Assembly: GCA_013360215.1 (NCBI GenBank)
Contig: JABWCP010000004.1
Span: 62,001 to 126,000 of the forward strand
Direction of reading: 5' to 3'
Origin: a bacterium
GTDB taxonomy: Bacteria; CLD3; SB21
DNA length: 64,000 bases
Part shown: piece after piece, positions 9,050-19,176 of the stretch
Layout of the letters: each line of letters begins with the position of its first letter
Position numbering within the stretch: position 1 is the first letter of the stretch
The notes under the pieces: model-generated
What the model saw: only the letters and a program-made list of their open reading frames with translations
Told to the model about the DNA's origin: nothing
Database searches by the model: none
Translations under genes and position numbers: made by a program

Positions 9050-10866
9050 GTCAAACTATCGCCTTCCGTCATACGTTCTGTTTCGCGGTTGTATATCGTA
9101 TCAATCATATCTTTAAAATTTTTAGTAACGACATGGCGTTTGATCGAAAGTTTGGGAGTAAGCTCACCGCTTTCTATCGAAAATGCTTTGGGTAATAATG
9201 CAAACTTCCGCACTTTTTCATATCGCGCAAATCCGGCTTTATCTTGCGCTTCTTGGATCAATTTATCTATCATGGCATATACTTCTTTGTTTTCCAGCAA
9301 TTCTTCTTCGCTGTCAAACTTGATACCGTGCTGCATCGCCCAGTCGCGGAGGCGTTCGCGTTTGGGAACGATCAACGCCGAGATAAAATTACGGCGATCG
9401 CCGATGACAAGCGCTTGCTCTACAAAAGGAATGGTGATCAACGTGTTTTCAATTGGCTGCGGTGCAATGTTTTTTCCGCCGGATGTTACGATGATGTTTT
9501 TCTTACGATCCGTTATGTGTAAATGATTATCAGAGTCAAGAAATCCGATATCGCCGGTGTGCAACCATCCATCCGAGTCTATCATTTCACGTGTGGCTTC
9601 TTCGTTCTTGTAATACCCCATCATGACGTGAGGCCCGCGTGTCAATACTTCGCCATCCTGTGCGATACGCACTTCGACACCGTCAATAGCCGGACCGACG
9701 GCTCCAAATTTTACTTTTTCAGGACGATTGACGGTGATTACCGGAGAAGTTTCGGTTAATCCGTATCCTTCGAGGATCATCACACCCATATAAGCAAAAA
9801 ACTCAGCAATCTCTTTGGCCAAAGGAGCGCCGCCCGACACAAAAAATCGTAAGCGCCCGCCGAGCCGATGATGCAGTTTTGAAAAAACAAGTTTTTCTGC
9901 GATTTTGTATTTGAATCCGCGTTCACCGGTTTCATAAGCCGATTTACCTACACCGAGTGCCCATTCAAAAATTTTACGGCGGATAGGAGGCGCCGTGGAT
10001 AGTCCCTCTTTTACGCGGTCGTACATTTTTTCGTATAGACGAGGTACGGCGGTCATTACGGTCGGATTTATTTCTCCCATGTTTTGCGGCACCTTTTCGA
10101 TGCTTTCCGCATAAGCAATGGCGCAACCGCGAATCACCGGCATAAAGTGTCCGGCCATACGTTCAAAACTGTGCGCGAGTGGTAAAAACGACAACATGGT
10201 ATCGGTTTCACCGACGGTAGCCACTTTAACAGCCGCTAAACTATTACTCAAAATATTATTGTGCGAGAGCATCACGCCTTTGGGCATACCCGTTGTACCG
10301 GATGTATAAATGATCGTTGCCAATCCTTTGGGATCTATACTGTCGATTTGTTTTTCGATATATCCGGGGTTTTCAGTGCCAAATTTTTTTCCTAACTCCT
10401 GAAGCTCTGAAAAAAACAAAACGTAGTCTTTGTGTTTATCTTCATGAGTTATAAGGACGGCGTTGTTCAACATCGGGCACTGATTTTTGCACTCGATGAT
10501 TTTTGCAAGTTGCTCCCGATCCGATGCGATGACTAAACGTGCATCCGAATTTTGCAGAATGTATTCGACCTGCGGCGTAGGAAGATTGGGGTAAATCGGA
10601 ACCGTTACGGCGCCAAGTGATAAAATCGCAAAATCGGACATAGCCCACTCTTCCTGCGTCGGGCAAAGAACAGCTACCTTATCGTCTTTCTTAATTCCCA
10701 GCGATGCCATACCCAGCGCCAGATTGCAGACGATTTCGTGCACTTGTCCATACGTCAAAGCGCGGTACTTGCCATCGCGTTTGCTCATATACAATGTTTT
10801 ATGACCAAAACGACGCGCACTCTGGTGAAATACATCCGCCAGATTTCTGGGTGACCCGTTATCCAT
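9046..10866 (-). CDS. Long-chain acyl-CoA synthetase (AMP-forming)
   Basis: Activates long-chain fatty acids with ATP and CoA through an acyl-adenylate; a cytoplasmic or membrane-associated enzyme of the FadD/FAA1 type. With the start used here it has 606 residues. The AMP-binding P-loop TSGTTGMPKG is at 188-197, and YGLTETSP at 368-375. The hinge and C-terminal region contains GWLHTGDIG and DRKKN, as expected. The frame is open to a TTG at 10971, but the ATG at 10866 has GGAG nine bases upstream and matches the usual N terminus (NLADVFHQSARRF). Its TGA overlaps the start of the 923-residue unknown gene by four bases. Chain-length preference cannot be read from sequence alone. Confidence 0.93.
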   Translation of the reverse strand: MDNGSPRNLADVFHQSARRFGHKTLYMSKRDGKYRALTYGQVHEIVCNLALGMASLGIKKDDKVAVLCPTQEEWAMSDFAILSLGAVTVPIYPNLPTPQVEYILQNSDARLVIASDREQLAKIIECKNQCPMLNNAVLITHEDKHKDYVLFFSELQELGKKFGTENPGYIEKQIDSIDPKGLATIIYTSGTTGMPKGVMLSHNNILSNSLAAVKVATVGETDTMLSFLPLAHSFERMAGHFMPVIRGCAIAYAESIEKVPQNMGEINPTVMTAVPRLYEKMYDRVKEGLSTAPPIRRKIFEWALGVGKSAYETGERGFKYKIAEKLVFSKLHHRLGGRLRFFVSGGAPLAKEIAEFFAYMGVMILEGYGLTETSPVITVNRPEKVKFGAVGPAIDGVEVRIAQDGEVLTRGPHVMMGYYKNEEATREMIDSDGWLHTGDIGFLDSDNHLHITDRKKNIIVTSGGKNIAPQPIENTLITIPFVEQALVIGDRRNFISALIVPKRERLRDWAMQHGIKFDSEEELLENKEVYAMIDKLIQEAQDKAGFARYEKVRKFALLPKAFSIESGELTPKLSIKRHVVTKNFKDMIDTIYNRETERMTEGDSLT

Positions 10867-11018
10867 GTCGGTATCTCCAAAGAAAGGTTGTGAGTATAGG
10901 CGTGAAACCGATGCGTTAGTAAAAACAACATCGGATGAAACGTCAGAATGGAACAGTGAAAAATTAGACAATGCTCATAATAAAAGCAAAGGTTTTGGAG
11001 CTCAAAGAAGGTTTGATC

Positions 11019-12650
11019 TTACAGTTCGATCAAACGATGATCCCAAGAATCCAAAGTGATATTCTCACTGATCGTATCAAACAAAGTAAAGCCATATTTA
11101 TTCAAATAATACAACATCGAAAGCTCACGCTCCTGAAAGTTACCATTGGGACGAATATGCAGCATGGCTTTCGTCAGTTGGCCATGGGCCGTCAGAGCGG
11201 CACGTTTTTCGGCTTCGCGTGTTTTTTGTGTAAGCACCTGCATCGCTTGTTGCATCTTGTCCATCGCCGTAGCGGATGCACCTTTGAGCGAAGCATCTAT
11301 CGCCGTCAATTGCGGTTCAAGGTTTTTCATACCGTTTTGCACTTCGTTCATAAACCTCAGAAGCGCCGGTTCAAGCGAAACATTGGATTGTTGATTGATT
11401 CGTTCGATCACCGTTTCGCCGTCATTGATGATATCCGCTATCGTTATTTGATATTTATCGAGCACTTTTTTGATTTTTTTCTCAACTAAAGTAAAAAATG
11501 GCCTGGGAATTATGACCGGCGAAGTCATATCCATGTGAGTGTACAAATCCCGAAACTGTGCAAAGTAGGCGATTTCGCCAGGACCGGCCACATAAAAAAC
11601 AGTTGGTAATAACGTATCTTGAATCAATGGTCTCAGAATAACATTCGGAATAAATCGTTGCGGCTCATTCTCCAGAATATTAAGGATATCATTTTTGTGT
11701 GTTTTCCAGATGTCCCGTGTAATACGGATTTTGTCGTGTCCTTTGCCATTAAACGAAAATTTATTCTCGCCATAGTCCGTCAAAAAAACATAACTCGGTT
11801 CGGTTTCAACCTGAACGTGATAACCGGCAGCTTTTAATGCATTGCTTTGATTTAGAACAGCTTCATGTAATGATTCGGATTCTTTGAGGGCCCGTTCAAA
11901 AATAGGTTTTACTATGCCTTTAAAACGTACATCCGAAGGATCCATTAGAACCAATCCCATCGGGCTAAGCCACGATGATAGCAGCATTCCAAAAGCCTCC
12001 GCCCAGGGTTTTCCGGGTTGGTAGGATTTTGTAATCGTATCAAATAAAGCCTGTGAAAAATCGGTAGGATTGAGCGCTGTCTTCAGTTCTTCTATTATTC
12101 GCGATATGTCATCCGTCAACGCAAACCGGTGTACCGGAGTTTTGTTCTGATTTTCAGAAATGCCGCCATCATAAAAAATTTTGACAAGCTCGTTTTGAAT
12201 GTTGATAAGCTGCGTTGAGCGTACTTCTTCAAAATCGTGATCTTCAAGTTCCAACCAAAACACCGGTACAAAATTATAGACAGGAAATTTTGTTTTGAGC
12301 AATTGGCAATATTTTACCGTACCTAGTGCTTTCAGAACCGTATATATCGGACCTCCCAAAAGCCCCGTTTGTTGACCGGTGACAACTGCGACGGTATTCG
12401 GCTGACGAAGCAACGCAACATTTTCCAAAGCTTGTTTTGCCGATTGGAAACGATGTTGCTGATCGACAAGAATGTCCGATAGAAGATCACGGTTTGTTTT
12501 ATATTTTTTTAAAACTTCGCTGAACGTATCGGGCCATGCTTTTTGATCGGATGGGTTAGCGGAAAAAAACGAAGCCGTTTTTTCGGGCGAATAAAGATAA
12601 TCCGTAAATAACGATGTTGTGTTTTTGAGTTCGCGAAAGGAAATAGTCAT
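11019..12650 (-). CDS. bshC: Bacillithiol biosynthesis cysteine-adding enzyme
   Basis: Joins cysteine to glucosaminyl-malate, the last step of bacillithiol synthesis, in the cytoplasm. The 543-residue length and the conserved TGQQTGLLGGP segment at residues 91-101 identify BshC. The C-terminal half includes the long helical stretch typical of the family. The gene starts 4 bases after the stop of the GGDEF response regulator, so it sits inside a larger operon rather than with bshB1, which is at 33786-34559. bshA is not in the window. The presence of BshB1 and BshC together indicates bacillithiol is the cell's low-molecular-weight thiol. Confidence 0.93.
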   Translation of the reverse strand: MTISFRELKNTTSLFTDYLYSPEKTASFFSANPSDQKAWPDTFSEVLKKYKTNRDLLSDILVDQQHRFQSAKQALENVALLRQPNTVAVVTGQQTGLLGGPIYTVLKALGTVKYCQLLKTKFPVYNFVPVFWLELEDHDFEEVRSTQLINIQNELVKIFYDGGISENQNKTPVHRFALTDDISRIIEELKTALNPTDFSQALFDTITKSYQPGKPWAEAFGMLLSSWLSPMGLVLMDPSDVRFKGIVKPIFERALKESESLHEAVLNQSNALKAAGYHVQVETEPSYVFLTDYGENKFSFNGKGHDKIRITRDIWKTHKNDILNILENEPQRFIPNVILRPLIQDTLLPTVFYVAGPGEIAYFAQFRDLYTHMDMTSPVIIPRPFFTLVEKKIKKVLDKYQITIADIINDGETVIERINQQSNVSLEPALLRFMNEVQNGMKNLEPQLTAIDASLKGASATAMDKMQQAMQVLTQKTREAEKRAALTAHGQLTKAMLHIRPNGNFQERELSMLYYLNKYGFTLFDTISENITLDSWDHRLIEL

Positions 12651-12654
12651 GCTG

Positions 12655-14409
12655 TCATCCTGTTGTATTGCTATAGGCTACACGATTACGTCCGCCTGAT
12701 TTGGCACGGTAAAGCTGTTCATCCGCGCGTTGTATGAGTTCGTCTATGGTTTGCGCTTCGTCGGGAAATGTGGCCACGCCCATACTGACCGTAATATCAC
12801 CCATGGGCTGTGTTTGTTCATACGGAAAATCTTCATCTTGAATTGCCGCGCGCAATTTTTCGGCAAATTTCACGGCGGCGACTTTTGGCGTTTCTGGTAA
12901 TACGATGACAAATTCTTCGCCGCCGTAGCGTGCGATGATATCGCTGGTACGCGTGATGTTTTTAAAAACAACGGCAAGCCGTTTTAGTATCTCATCGCCG
13001 GCGGGGTGACCGTGGCGATCATTGTATGATTTGAAATGATCTACGTCGATCATGATCATGGACAGTTTTGACCAATGACGTTTGGCACGCCGAATTTCAC
13101 GCTCCAGTTGGTGATGAAAATAGCGATAATTAAAAACATCTGTCATCGCATCGGTGATGGCTTGTTTTTCGGCAAGCATATAGGCTTCACGCACATCCTC
13201 ATATAACTGAACATTGTCTAACCGAAGACCGACGGTCGTAGTAAAGGAATGAATAATCTGCCGAAACGCATCGCTCATACGTCCATCCGGAATACCCAGC
13301 GCCAAAACACCTTTGAGATCATAAAAACAACAATTGAAAAAATATCTGCTCGCATCACGAAGGCGGGAAGGGTAATCAAGATCACGCCGATTGTATTGAT
13401 GAATCAAATTTCGCCACCACTGTCCGTCTTTTTTTACAAACGCTTCACAATCCTGATTTTCGCACTCAAAATCATCCGCCGCACGGGCGCGACCACGAAT
13501 GGGAACAAAACAAACAGTCTGTGCATGAAAAGATTCGAAAAGCACTTCTAAACGGCGCGCATGCCTTTCATTTTCCCGTTGTAGTGCGATGAGTTTGTGA
13601 ACATCTATGGTTACTGATTGATTATCATAAACCGTCTCAAAAAAAGGAGGTTCTGTAAAAGGGATGTGTTCTGTTTCAGGGAGAAAATCATATTTGTAAC
13701 TGGAAAAAACATCTAGCGTTAAATCTTTTTCGTTAACCACATATATCACTGCGCCGGCTAGAGAAAGTTGATCGCTGATAAGCTGAGGCATCTCACGGTA
13801 AATCGTCGAGCGATCACGGTAAGCCATGATTTGCGACGTGAGCTGATTGATCTGCATCAGATCGGCATTATTGGTGCGAACCTCCTGTATGAGACGATCG
13901 AGAGTATTATTGGTTTTTTGGAGTTCCTTGTTGGCATAGGAGATTTCATTGATTTTATCCGTCAGGCGATGAACCAGACGCAGTGTAAAACGTCGCAGTT
14001 CAATATTTTCCGATTCGAGACTAACATTCTTATTTGTATGTGCCTCAGAATCAAAACAAGCGCGGATCAGATCAGAAAGCGTTTCGTATTCAATCGGCTT
14101 AACCAAAAAACCGTCGCATCCGGCCATGGTTGCGAGCTGTTGATCGTCTTCATTCGGCGTTGCAGTAGTGGCGATTATAGGTGTATGCTTGAGCGTTTCC
14201 GAACTGCGCATCTTGATCGTGAGTTCAAATCCGTCCAAACCCGGCAGCAAAAGATCTATCAAAATAAGATCGGGACGTTCGGCAAACGCTCTAGCCAAAC
14301 CGGACTCGCCGGTCGTCGCTGTTATAATCGTATGACCCATGCGCTGAATAAGCTGCGTCATGTATGTCATGGCGACCGGATCGTCTTCGATATACAGTAT
14401 TTTTTTCAT
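12655..14409 (-). CDS. Response regulator with GAF-like and diguanylate cyclase (GGDEF) domains
   Basis: A 584-residue signalling protein. Residues 1-120 are a receiver domain with phospho-acceptor Asp52 (LIDLLLPG) and the conserved Lys in VKPIE near 104. A coiled coil follows at about 130-195, then a GAF-like region at about 200-400. The latter contains an unusual cysteine set (Cys300, 316, 321, 360, 361) around a CENQDC segment. The C terminus is a GGDEF domain with the active GGEEF motif at 496-500 and an intact RxxD inhibition site, RTSD, at 487-490. It should therefore make cyclic di-GMP and be product-inhibited. It lies between the AtuA-like gene and bshC with gaps of 21 and 4 bases. 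The hybrid kinase at 15909-18380 is a candidate partner by position only. Confidence 0.92.
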   Translation of the reverse strand: MKKILYIEDDPVAMTYMTQLIQRMGHTIITATTGESGLARAFAERPDLILIDLLLPGLDGFELTIKMRSSETLKHTPIIATTATPNEDDQQLATMAGCDGFLVKPIEYETLSDLIRACFDSEAHTNKNVSLESENIELRRFTLRLVHRLTDKINEISYANKELQKTNNTLDRLIQEVRTNNADLMQINQLTSQIMAYRDRSTIYREMPQLISDQLSLAGAVIYVVNEKDLTLDVFSSYKYDFLPETEHIPFTEPPFFETVYDNQSVTIDVHKLIALQRENERHARRLEVLFESFHAQTVCFVPIRGRARAADDFECENQDCEAFVKKDGQWWRNLIHQYNRRDLDYPSRLRDASRYFFNCCFYDLKGVLALGIPDGRMSDAFRQIIHSFTTTVGLRLDNVQLYEDVREAYMLAEKQAITDAMTDVFNYRYFHHQLEREIRRAKRHWSKLSMIMIDVDHFKSYNDRHGHPAGDEILKRLAVVFKNITRTSDIIARYGGEEFVIVLPETPKVAAVKFAEKLRAAIQDEDFPYEQTQPMGDITVSMGVATFPDEAQTIDELIQRADEQLYRAKSGGRNRVAYSNTTG

Positions 14410-14430
14410 GCCTGAGACGTCAGATTATCC

Positions 14431-15798
14431 TTACACTTCTTCCACGCTAACGGTTGTTTCAATGAGATGTTTAGGTATCAGGCACGGAAAAAATGCGACG
14501 ATTTCCTGTGGCTTTGGACGCCCTCCTGCAAAACCGGTTACTCCCGGAGGCCCGCTGGTAACCAGGGGCGCAATTTCCTTGCCGAAGCGATCTACCTTTT
14601 TCTGATCTTTATCTTTTACGCCGACACGCAAAACCACTTCGTTAATGGGATTGGGTATCGCGACCATGCCTTCATGACACGTATTTACACCAAGAAATTC
14701 GGTGTGTGTTTCTTCGTATTCCATTCCTGCCCGCGTAAGACGTTTCCATAAAACTTCTGATGCCAACTTAGCCTTGGGCAACGCATCAGGGCCGGAAATC
14801 GTAAGTTGTCCTGTCGCTTTATATCCTTTGAGATAACTGGCACTAACTTTGTAAAACTCCGTTGAAGGTTTACCTTGTACACCGAATACTTTAACACGAT
14901 CTTTTCCGGCTTGCTCCAAACGAATGGATGTAAAATCAGCGATGACGTCCGGCGTGATATAGTTATGCGGGTCACCCATTTCGTACACCAACTGTTCTGA
15001 AACGGTGTCCACCGTCACCATCCCGCCTGTGTTTTCATGTTTACTGACATAAAATGTTCCGTCAGGATAGGCCTCCACAACGGGATAACCGATATTCCAC
15101 ATATCCGGCACATCCTGCCACCGCGTAAAATTACCGCCTGTGCATTGCGCGCCGCATTCGATGATATGACCCGCAACTGTTCCTGCGGCCAATTTATTCC
15201 AATCATCAAACGACCAGCCGAATTCATAAATCATCGGCGCCATTGCCAATCCGGTATCTGTAGTTCGCCCTGCGACAACGATCTGTGCACCTTTTTGTAA
15301 AGCTTCGACTAAAGGCATAGAACTCATATACACATTGGCGCTTAAGATGTCGCGACCTTGTTTCATCAGATCATACAAACTTTCGCCGGTGTCCATGGAC
15401 TTCATCGAGATTTGTTTAGTTTCCAATTCACTGATACGAGGAAGAATGTTATCCCCATACACGACGCCGATCTTCAAACCTTTGATTCCTAATTTTTTGG
15501 CCACGGCAAAAAGCGCCTGACGACATGCTTCCGGATTTACACCGCCGGCATTAGCAATCACTTTGATGTTTTTTTCTACGATCGTCGGTAATATGCGTTC
15601 GATAAGCTGCACGAAATCGGTAGCGTAACCAAGCTCCGGTTTTTTGAGTTTTTGACGTTGCATGATGGACATCGTAACTTCGGCAAGATAATCCAATGTG
15701 AGATAATCCAATGGACCGCCTTGAACTAAATGCACAGGCGCATCAATGCTGTCACCCCAAAATCCTTGACCGTTGGCTATAAAAATTTTGTCTTTCAT
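14431..15798 (-). CDS. Acyclic terpene utilisation AtuA-like protein (DUF1446)
   Basis: A 455-residue member of the DUF1446/AtuA family. AtuA is needed for growth on citronellol and geraniol in Pseudomonas, but most members are uncharacterised. Family segments seen are GQGFWGDS near the N terminus, LDYLTLDYLAEVTMS, GYATDFV and NAGGVNP, followed by VAGRTTDTGLA. The ATG at 15798 is preferred over an upstream TTG because the protein then begins with the usual short beta strand leading into GQGFWGDS. No other acyclic-terpene or leucine catabolism gene (acyl-CoA carboxylase, isohexenylglutaconyl hydratase) is nearby, so a terpene role is not supported here. It is probably the first gene of the operon with the GGDEF regulator and bshC. 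Confidence 0.85.
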   Translation of the reverse strand: MKDKIFIANGQGFWGDSIDAPVHLVQGGPLDYLTLDYLAEVTMSIMQRQKLKKPELGYATDFVQLIERILPTIVEKNIKVIANAGGVNPEACRQALFAVAKKLGIKGLKIGVVYGDNILPRISELETKQISMKSMDTGESLYDLMKQGRDILSANVYMSSMPLVEALQKGAQIVVAGRTTDTGLAMAPMIYEFGWSFDDWNKLAAGTVAGHIIECGAQCTGGNFTRWQDVPDMWNIGYPVVEAYPDGTFYVSKHENTGGMVTVDTVSEQLVYEMGDPHNYITPDVIADFTSIRLEQAGKDRVKVFGVQGKPSTEFYKVSASYLKGYKATGQLTISGPDALPKAKLASEVLWKRLTRAGMEYEETHTEFLGVNTCHEGMVAIPNPINEVVLRVGVKDKDQKKVDRFGKEIAPLVTSGPPGVTGFAGGRPKPQEIVAFFPCLIPKHLIETTVSVEEV

Positions 15799-15908
15799 TT
15801 TGAGCTTTTTATTTATGAGGTTGTTACAAACAATCAATTGATGAAACTACGAAAACAAATTAAGCTTTTAAATGAAATTCTGTGGTTTCTGCTCTATTTA
15901 TAAAGCGG

Positions 15909-18380
15909 TTATCCGGCGGATTGGGTATCAAGTAGTTTCTTTATGGCTTTGGATAATTCTTCGACCGTATATGGTTTATTGACTATATGGTCAGGATATT
16001 TACTGTGGAGCAATTGTAAACGATCCGCTCCGATATATCCGGATGTGAAAAGGAATTTTAATTCCGGTTTAATTTCGAGCAGTTTTTCCAATGTTTCGAT
16101 GCCATCCATGCCGGGCATTTGCACGTCGAGTATTACGAGATCAACCGGTTTTTGGTTCATGACTTCAACGGCGCGATACCCGTTTTCCGCCGTATAACAT
16201 TGATACCCTAGACGCTTCAAAACCATTTCTCCCATTTCCAATATGGGTTTTTCATCATCCACTAGCAGTATGGTGCCGGTGCCGGTTTCATATTGCGGTT
16301 TTTGCGCCTGCACATGGGGTATCGTAACGCGTTGGGAAACCGGGAAACCAAGCTCCATGCGCGTTCCTACACCGATTTGCGAATGAACACGAATATATCC
16401 TCCGTGATTGGTAATGATTGTTTTGACGACAGCCAACCCCAATCCGGTTCCTTTGCCTATATCTTTGGTCGAGAAAAACGGTTCGAAAATCTTATCCATT
16501 ACTTCCGGAGGAATGCCGGTGCCCGAATCGGCTATGGATAGCTGTACATAAAGACCTTCCGGCATATTATATTTTGCCGATTCTGCTTCATCCAGTTCAA
16601 CCATTTTGGTTTCGATACCGATACTCCCTTTATTATTCATCGCATCGCGGGCGTTGACACACAGATTGATGATGATTTGCTGTACCTGTGTTGCATCGGC
16701 ATCTATAAAAGGAATCTCGGGTTCTAAGTGTAAGGTGATCGTAATATTTTTGCCAAGAAACCGATCCAGCATGTTTCGGGTTTCATCAACCAGGCTATTG
16801 ATGTTGAGTAATGCTGCGCTGGACGGAGTTTGGCGGGCAAAAACCAAAAGTTGCTTGACGATATCCGACGCACGCCGCGCTGATGACACGATCACGTCGG
16901 CGTGCTGATGAACGGTATGCTTATCATAATTTTGGTTAAGCAACAGTTCGGCTGTAGGTAAAATCACAGCCAGCATATTATTGATGTCATGAGCGATACC
17001 TCCGGCAACGCGGCCAAGGCTCTCCGTTTTTTGGGCCTGAATCAGGTTTTGTTCTAGTTTTTTTCGCTCCGTCAGATCGGTCATCGAGCCCAATACGCGA
17101 GTTGGCCGACCTTGCTCATCTCTCAGTATATAAGCCCGATCATAAAAGTAACCGTAACTTCCGTCAGGCAAACGAAAGCGAAACTCATCACTCCAAAAAT
17201 TCTGCGTACTTTCTAAAACGTTTTTGTATTTTTGGGTTACACGTTCACGATCTTCCGGATGCAGCCGCTCTTGCCAAAGTTGGTAATTGTCCTGCGGGTA
17301 ATATTCTTCTACGGCAAACAATTTACGGGCGGATTCATTCCACCATACTTTATCCTGCCGTGCATCCCAATCCCAAACCGCATCATTGGTCGCTCGAGCG
17401 ATGATTTCAAAACGCTCGACATTTTCCTTAATAGATTTTTCTGCTTTTTTACGTTCGTCTATATTAGTCATTGTGCCCAGCATACGATAAATCGAATTTT
17501 TTTCATCACGGAGAAAAAGGCCGTTATCGTCCATAAACACGTAACCACCATCTTTTTTTCGAAAGCGATATTCCACGCGATATCGATTACCGGAAGCCAT
17601 CGCTTCATCTAAAAGAGAAATGGCGTTAGGCCTGTCTTCGGGATGAATCATTGTTTCCCATGTTTTCAGATCAACCCGTAAAAACTCCCCTTTGGTAAAC
17701 CCTGTGTTGATTTCGATCGCTCCCGTCCAAGTGATCGCACCGGTCGTTACGTCAAGATCATAAATCAACTGACCTGTTTGCTCAGCTATGATACGATAGC
17801 GTTCTTCTTTTTCAGCTAACGCACGCTCCGTTTCACGACGGCTCAGAAGCTCTTGCCGCATGATACTAAAAAGCAAAGTGATCAGCAGTGTTGCAAATAA
17901 CTCCGGAGTCATATTAACAAAAAAAACAGAAATGATGTGCGTGGCCGGCATCGGATTGGGATCAAAAAGAAGATATAATCCGACAATCTGCGGTAACAGG
18001 AAAAGGTAATAGTATAGAATCACAACCATCGCCCACAAAATAGGTTCTTGACGTGACCTGGTGAATCGCGAAAAAAAACGATGATAAACAAGCCATGCCA
18101 TTGCGGCCGAAACGCCATGTGAAACAGCCGAAAATAATTGGAGTTCGTTTGCTGCATTCACTGCCGTCATTGCACCGGTGATGATGACAAACCCCCAATG
18201 CGGAAGGAATAAAATACTGATGAGTATGGCAACCTCATTGAGGCTGCTGGATGTCATAAAGTTGAACGTGGGAATAACAAAGCGGATATAGCTCATGCCA
18301 ATGGACAAAAGCCCAAAGCCAACAGCAATCAAGGTGTTTTTAATAAAAAAACGCTTGTCATGTTTCACCACTATCATCAC
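15909..18380 (-). CDS. Membrane-bound PAS hybrid sensor histidine kinase
   Basis: An 823-residue hybrid kinase. Residues 12-175 hold about five membrane helices forming the sensor part. Two PAS domains of the PAS_3/PAC type follow at roughly 190-312 and 320-440; each ends in a [13 protein letters not shown] or [13 protein letters not shown] segment. The dimerisation domain has the H-box [11 protein letters not shown] with His464. The ATPase domain shows the N box ([10 protein letters not shown]), G1 (DSGTGIP) and G2 ([10 protein letters not shown]). A C-terminal receiver domain of about 120 residues includes LLVDDE and the acceptor Asp in [10 protein letters not shown]. It probably autophosphorylates and passes phosphate to its own receiver or to another protein. 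The signal is unknown. It is transcribed alone, in the same direction as the AtuA operon 110 bases downstream. Confidence 0.93.
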   Translation of the reverse strand: MMIVVKHDKRFFIKNTLIAVGFGLLSIGMSYIRFVIPTFNFMTSSSLNEVAILISILFLPHWGFVIITGAMTAVNAANELQLFSAVSHGVSAAMAWLVYHRFFSRFTRSRQEPILWAMVVILYYYLFLLPQIVGLYLLFDPNPMPATHIISVFFVNMTPELFATLLITLLFSIMRQELLSRRETERALAEKEERYRIIAEQTGQLIYDLDVTTGAITWTGAIEINTGFTKGEFLRVDLKTWETMIHPEDRPNAISLLDEAMASGNRYRVEYRFRKKDGGYVFMDDNGLFLRDEKNSIYRMLGTMTNIDERKKAEKSIKENVERFEIIARATNDAVWDWDARQDKVWWNESARKLFAVEEYYPQDNYQLWQERLHPEDRERVTQKYKNVLESTQNFWSDEFRFRLPDGSYGYFYDRAYILRDEQGRPTRVLGSMTDLTERKKLEQNLIQAQKTESLGRVAGGIAHDINNMLAVILPTAELLLNQNYDKHTVHQHADVIVSSARRASDIVKQLLVFARQTPSSAALLNINSLVDETRNMLDRFLGKNITITLHLEPEIPFIDADATQVQQIIINLCVNARDAMNNKGSIGIETKMVELDEAESAKYNMPEGLYVQLSIADSGTGIPPEVMDKIFEPFFSTKDIGKGTGLGLAVVKTIITNHGGYIRVHSQIGVGTRMELGFPVSQRVTIPHVQAQKPQYETGTGTILLVDDEKPILEMGEMVLKRLGYQCYTAENGYRAVEVMNQKPVDLVILDVQMPGMDGIETLEKLLEIKPELKFLFTSGYIGADRLQLLHSKYPDHIVNKPYTVEELSKAIKKLLDTQSAG

Positions 18381-18490
18381 AATTCCCCATAGGTGAACAA
18401 TTGCAAAGTCGGAACGTTATTTTATAAATCAAGCGTATCGGAATTCAACTAAATGAGAAACCACAGAGATCAAACAAAACGAAAACGCTC

Positions 18491-18694
18491 TTACGACTGG
18501 AGTCGGATTTTTTGAGTGACGTCTTCGTCTTTTTCGTAATATTCGTATGTCTTTTTCTCTTCGATCACAGTACCCATGGATTCAAAAAGTTTGGATAGGT
18601 CTTCGCACGCGCCGCCTTTATAGCCTTTGATCGCATATTCCAGCGAGCCGTCGCGGGTTATGGTAAAAACGATTTCTTTATAGTCGGATGTCAT
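18491..18694 (-). CDS. DUF2997 small protein
   Basis: A 67-residue protein matching the DUF2997 pattern: an N-terminal strand-rich part (EIVFTITRDG), GYKGGAC, a short helix, and a C-terminal EYYEKDED segment. The ATG at 18694 is preferred over one at 18715 because GAGGG sits six bases upstream of it, overlapping the stop of the DUF1257 gene, an arrangement that suggests re-initiation. It is found after a Ycf35-like gene, a pairing known from cyanobacteria and other bacteria. The function is unknown; its strict link to DUF1257 and Ycf46 AAA proteins suggests a shared complex. Confidence 0.82.
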   Translation of the reverse strand: MTSDYKEIVFTITRDGSLEYAIKGYKGGACEDLSKLFESMGTVIEEKKTYEYYEKDEDVTQKIRLQS

Positions 18695-18702
18695 AGCGCC
18701 CT

Positions 18703-19077
18703 CTACCCGTTCCATTTTCTTAAAACCAACCGCACCGATTGATCTTCGTTGACCGATTCTTTTACCAATTGAAATCCGGCTTTTTGCGCTTCTGAAACAA
18801 CTCGACTATAGGCATATTTTTGTGTCAATTTGCCGATAAAATCTTTATCCGAGGCCAAAACCATATCATCTCCCGCAATCTCATATTCACCGCTACGGTT
18901 TTTTATAAAACCGATCATTCCAAATGCCGTTTTTGCCGTTAGATCGACATCGTACGAACGCCCTAAAAGGGTTTTTATTTTTTTGGAATTAGAAATTTCG
19001 CAACCCATTTCTTTCAAAGCATTTTCCAAATGGACACGCTCGCGAAGAGCGGTTTTCAGCGAAACGAACTTAGACAT
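18703..19077 (-). CDS. Ycf35-like protein (DUF1257)
   Basis: A 124-residue member of the DUF1257/Ycf35 family, originally known as a conserved plastid and cyanobacterial reading frame. Family features are the N-terminal MSKFVSLKTALRER start, a central hydrophobic strand pair with the YEIAGDD segment, and the C-terminal LTQKYAYSRVVSEA ... GFQLVKES ... RLVLRKW pattern. The downstream DUF2997 gene begins 8 bases after its stop. A Ycf46-like AAA ATPase lies 6.3 kb away at 25357-26889. The biochemical role of the family is not established. It is divergent from the thermonuclease gene, with a 99-base shared upstream region. Confidence 0.87.
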   Translation of the reverse strand: MSKFVSLKTALRERVHLENALKEMGCEISNSKKIKTLLGRSYDVDLTAKTAFGMIGFIKNRSGEYEIAGDDMVLASDKDFIGKLTQKYAYSRVVSEAQKAGFQLVKESVNEDQSVRLVLRKWNG

Positions 19078-19176
19078 GAAATTACTTTCGTTTGGTAACG
19101 CGACGGTTTAACTTGGCTCAAAGTAGAGAATTTTTTTTCGTCTTGCAATCTCAAAAAATCAAGGTGTATTGAAGTT

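Noticed and set aside
14431-15798. Terpene degradation cluster around the AtuA-like gene
   Set aside because: None of the other atu or liu genes is present, so the family name alone does not support the pathway.
15909-19077. Hybrid kinase as part of one operon with DUF1257 and DUF2997
   Set aside because: The gap of 110 bases between the DUF2997 stop and the kinase start is compatible with read-through but gives no evidence of linkage in function.
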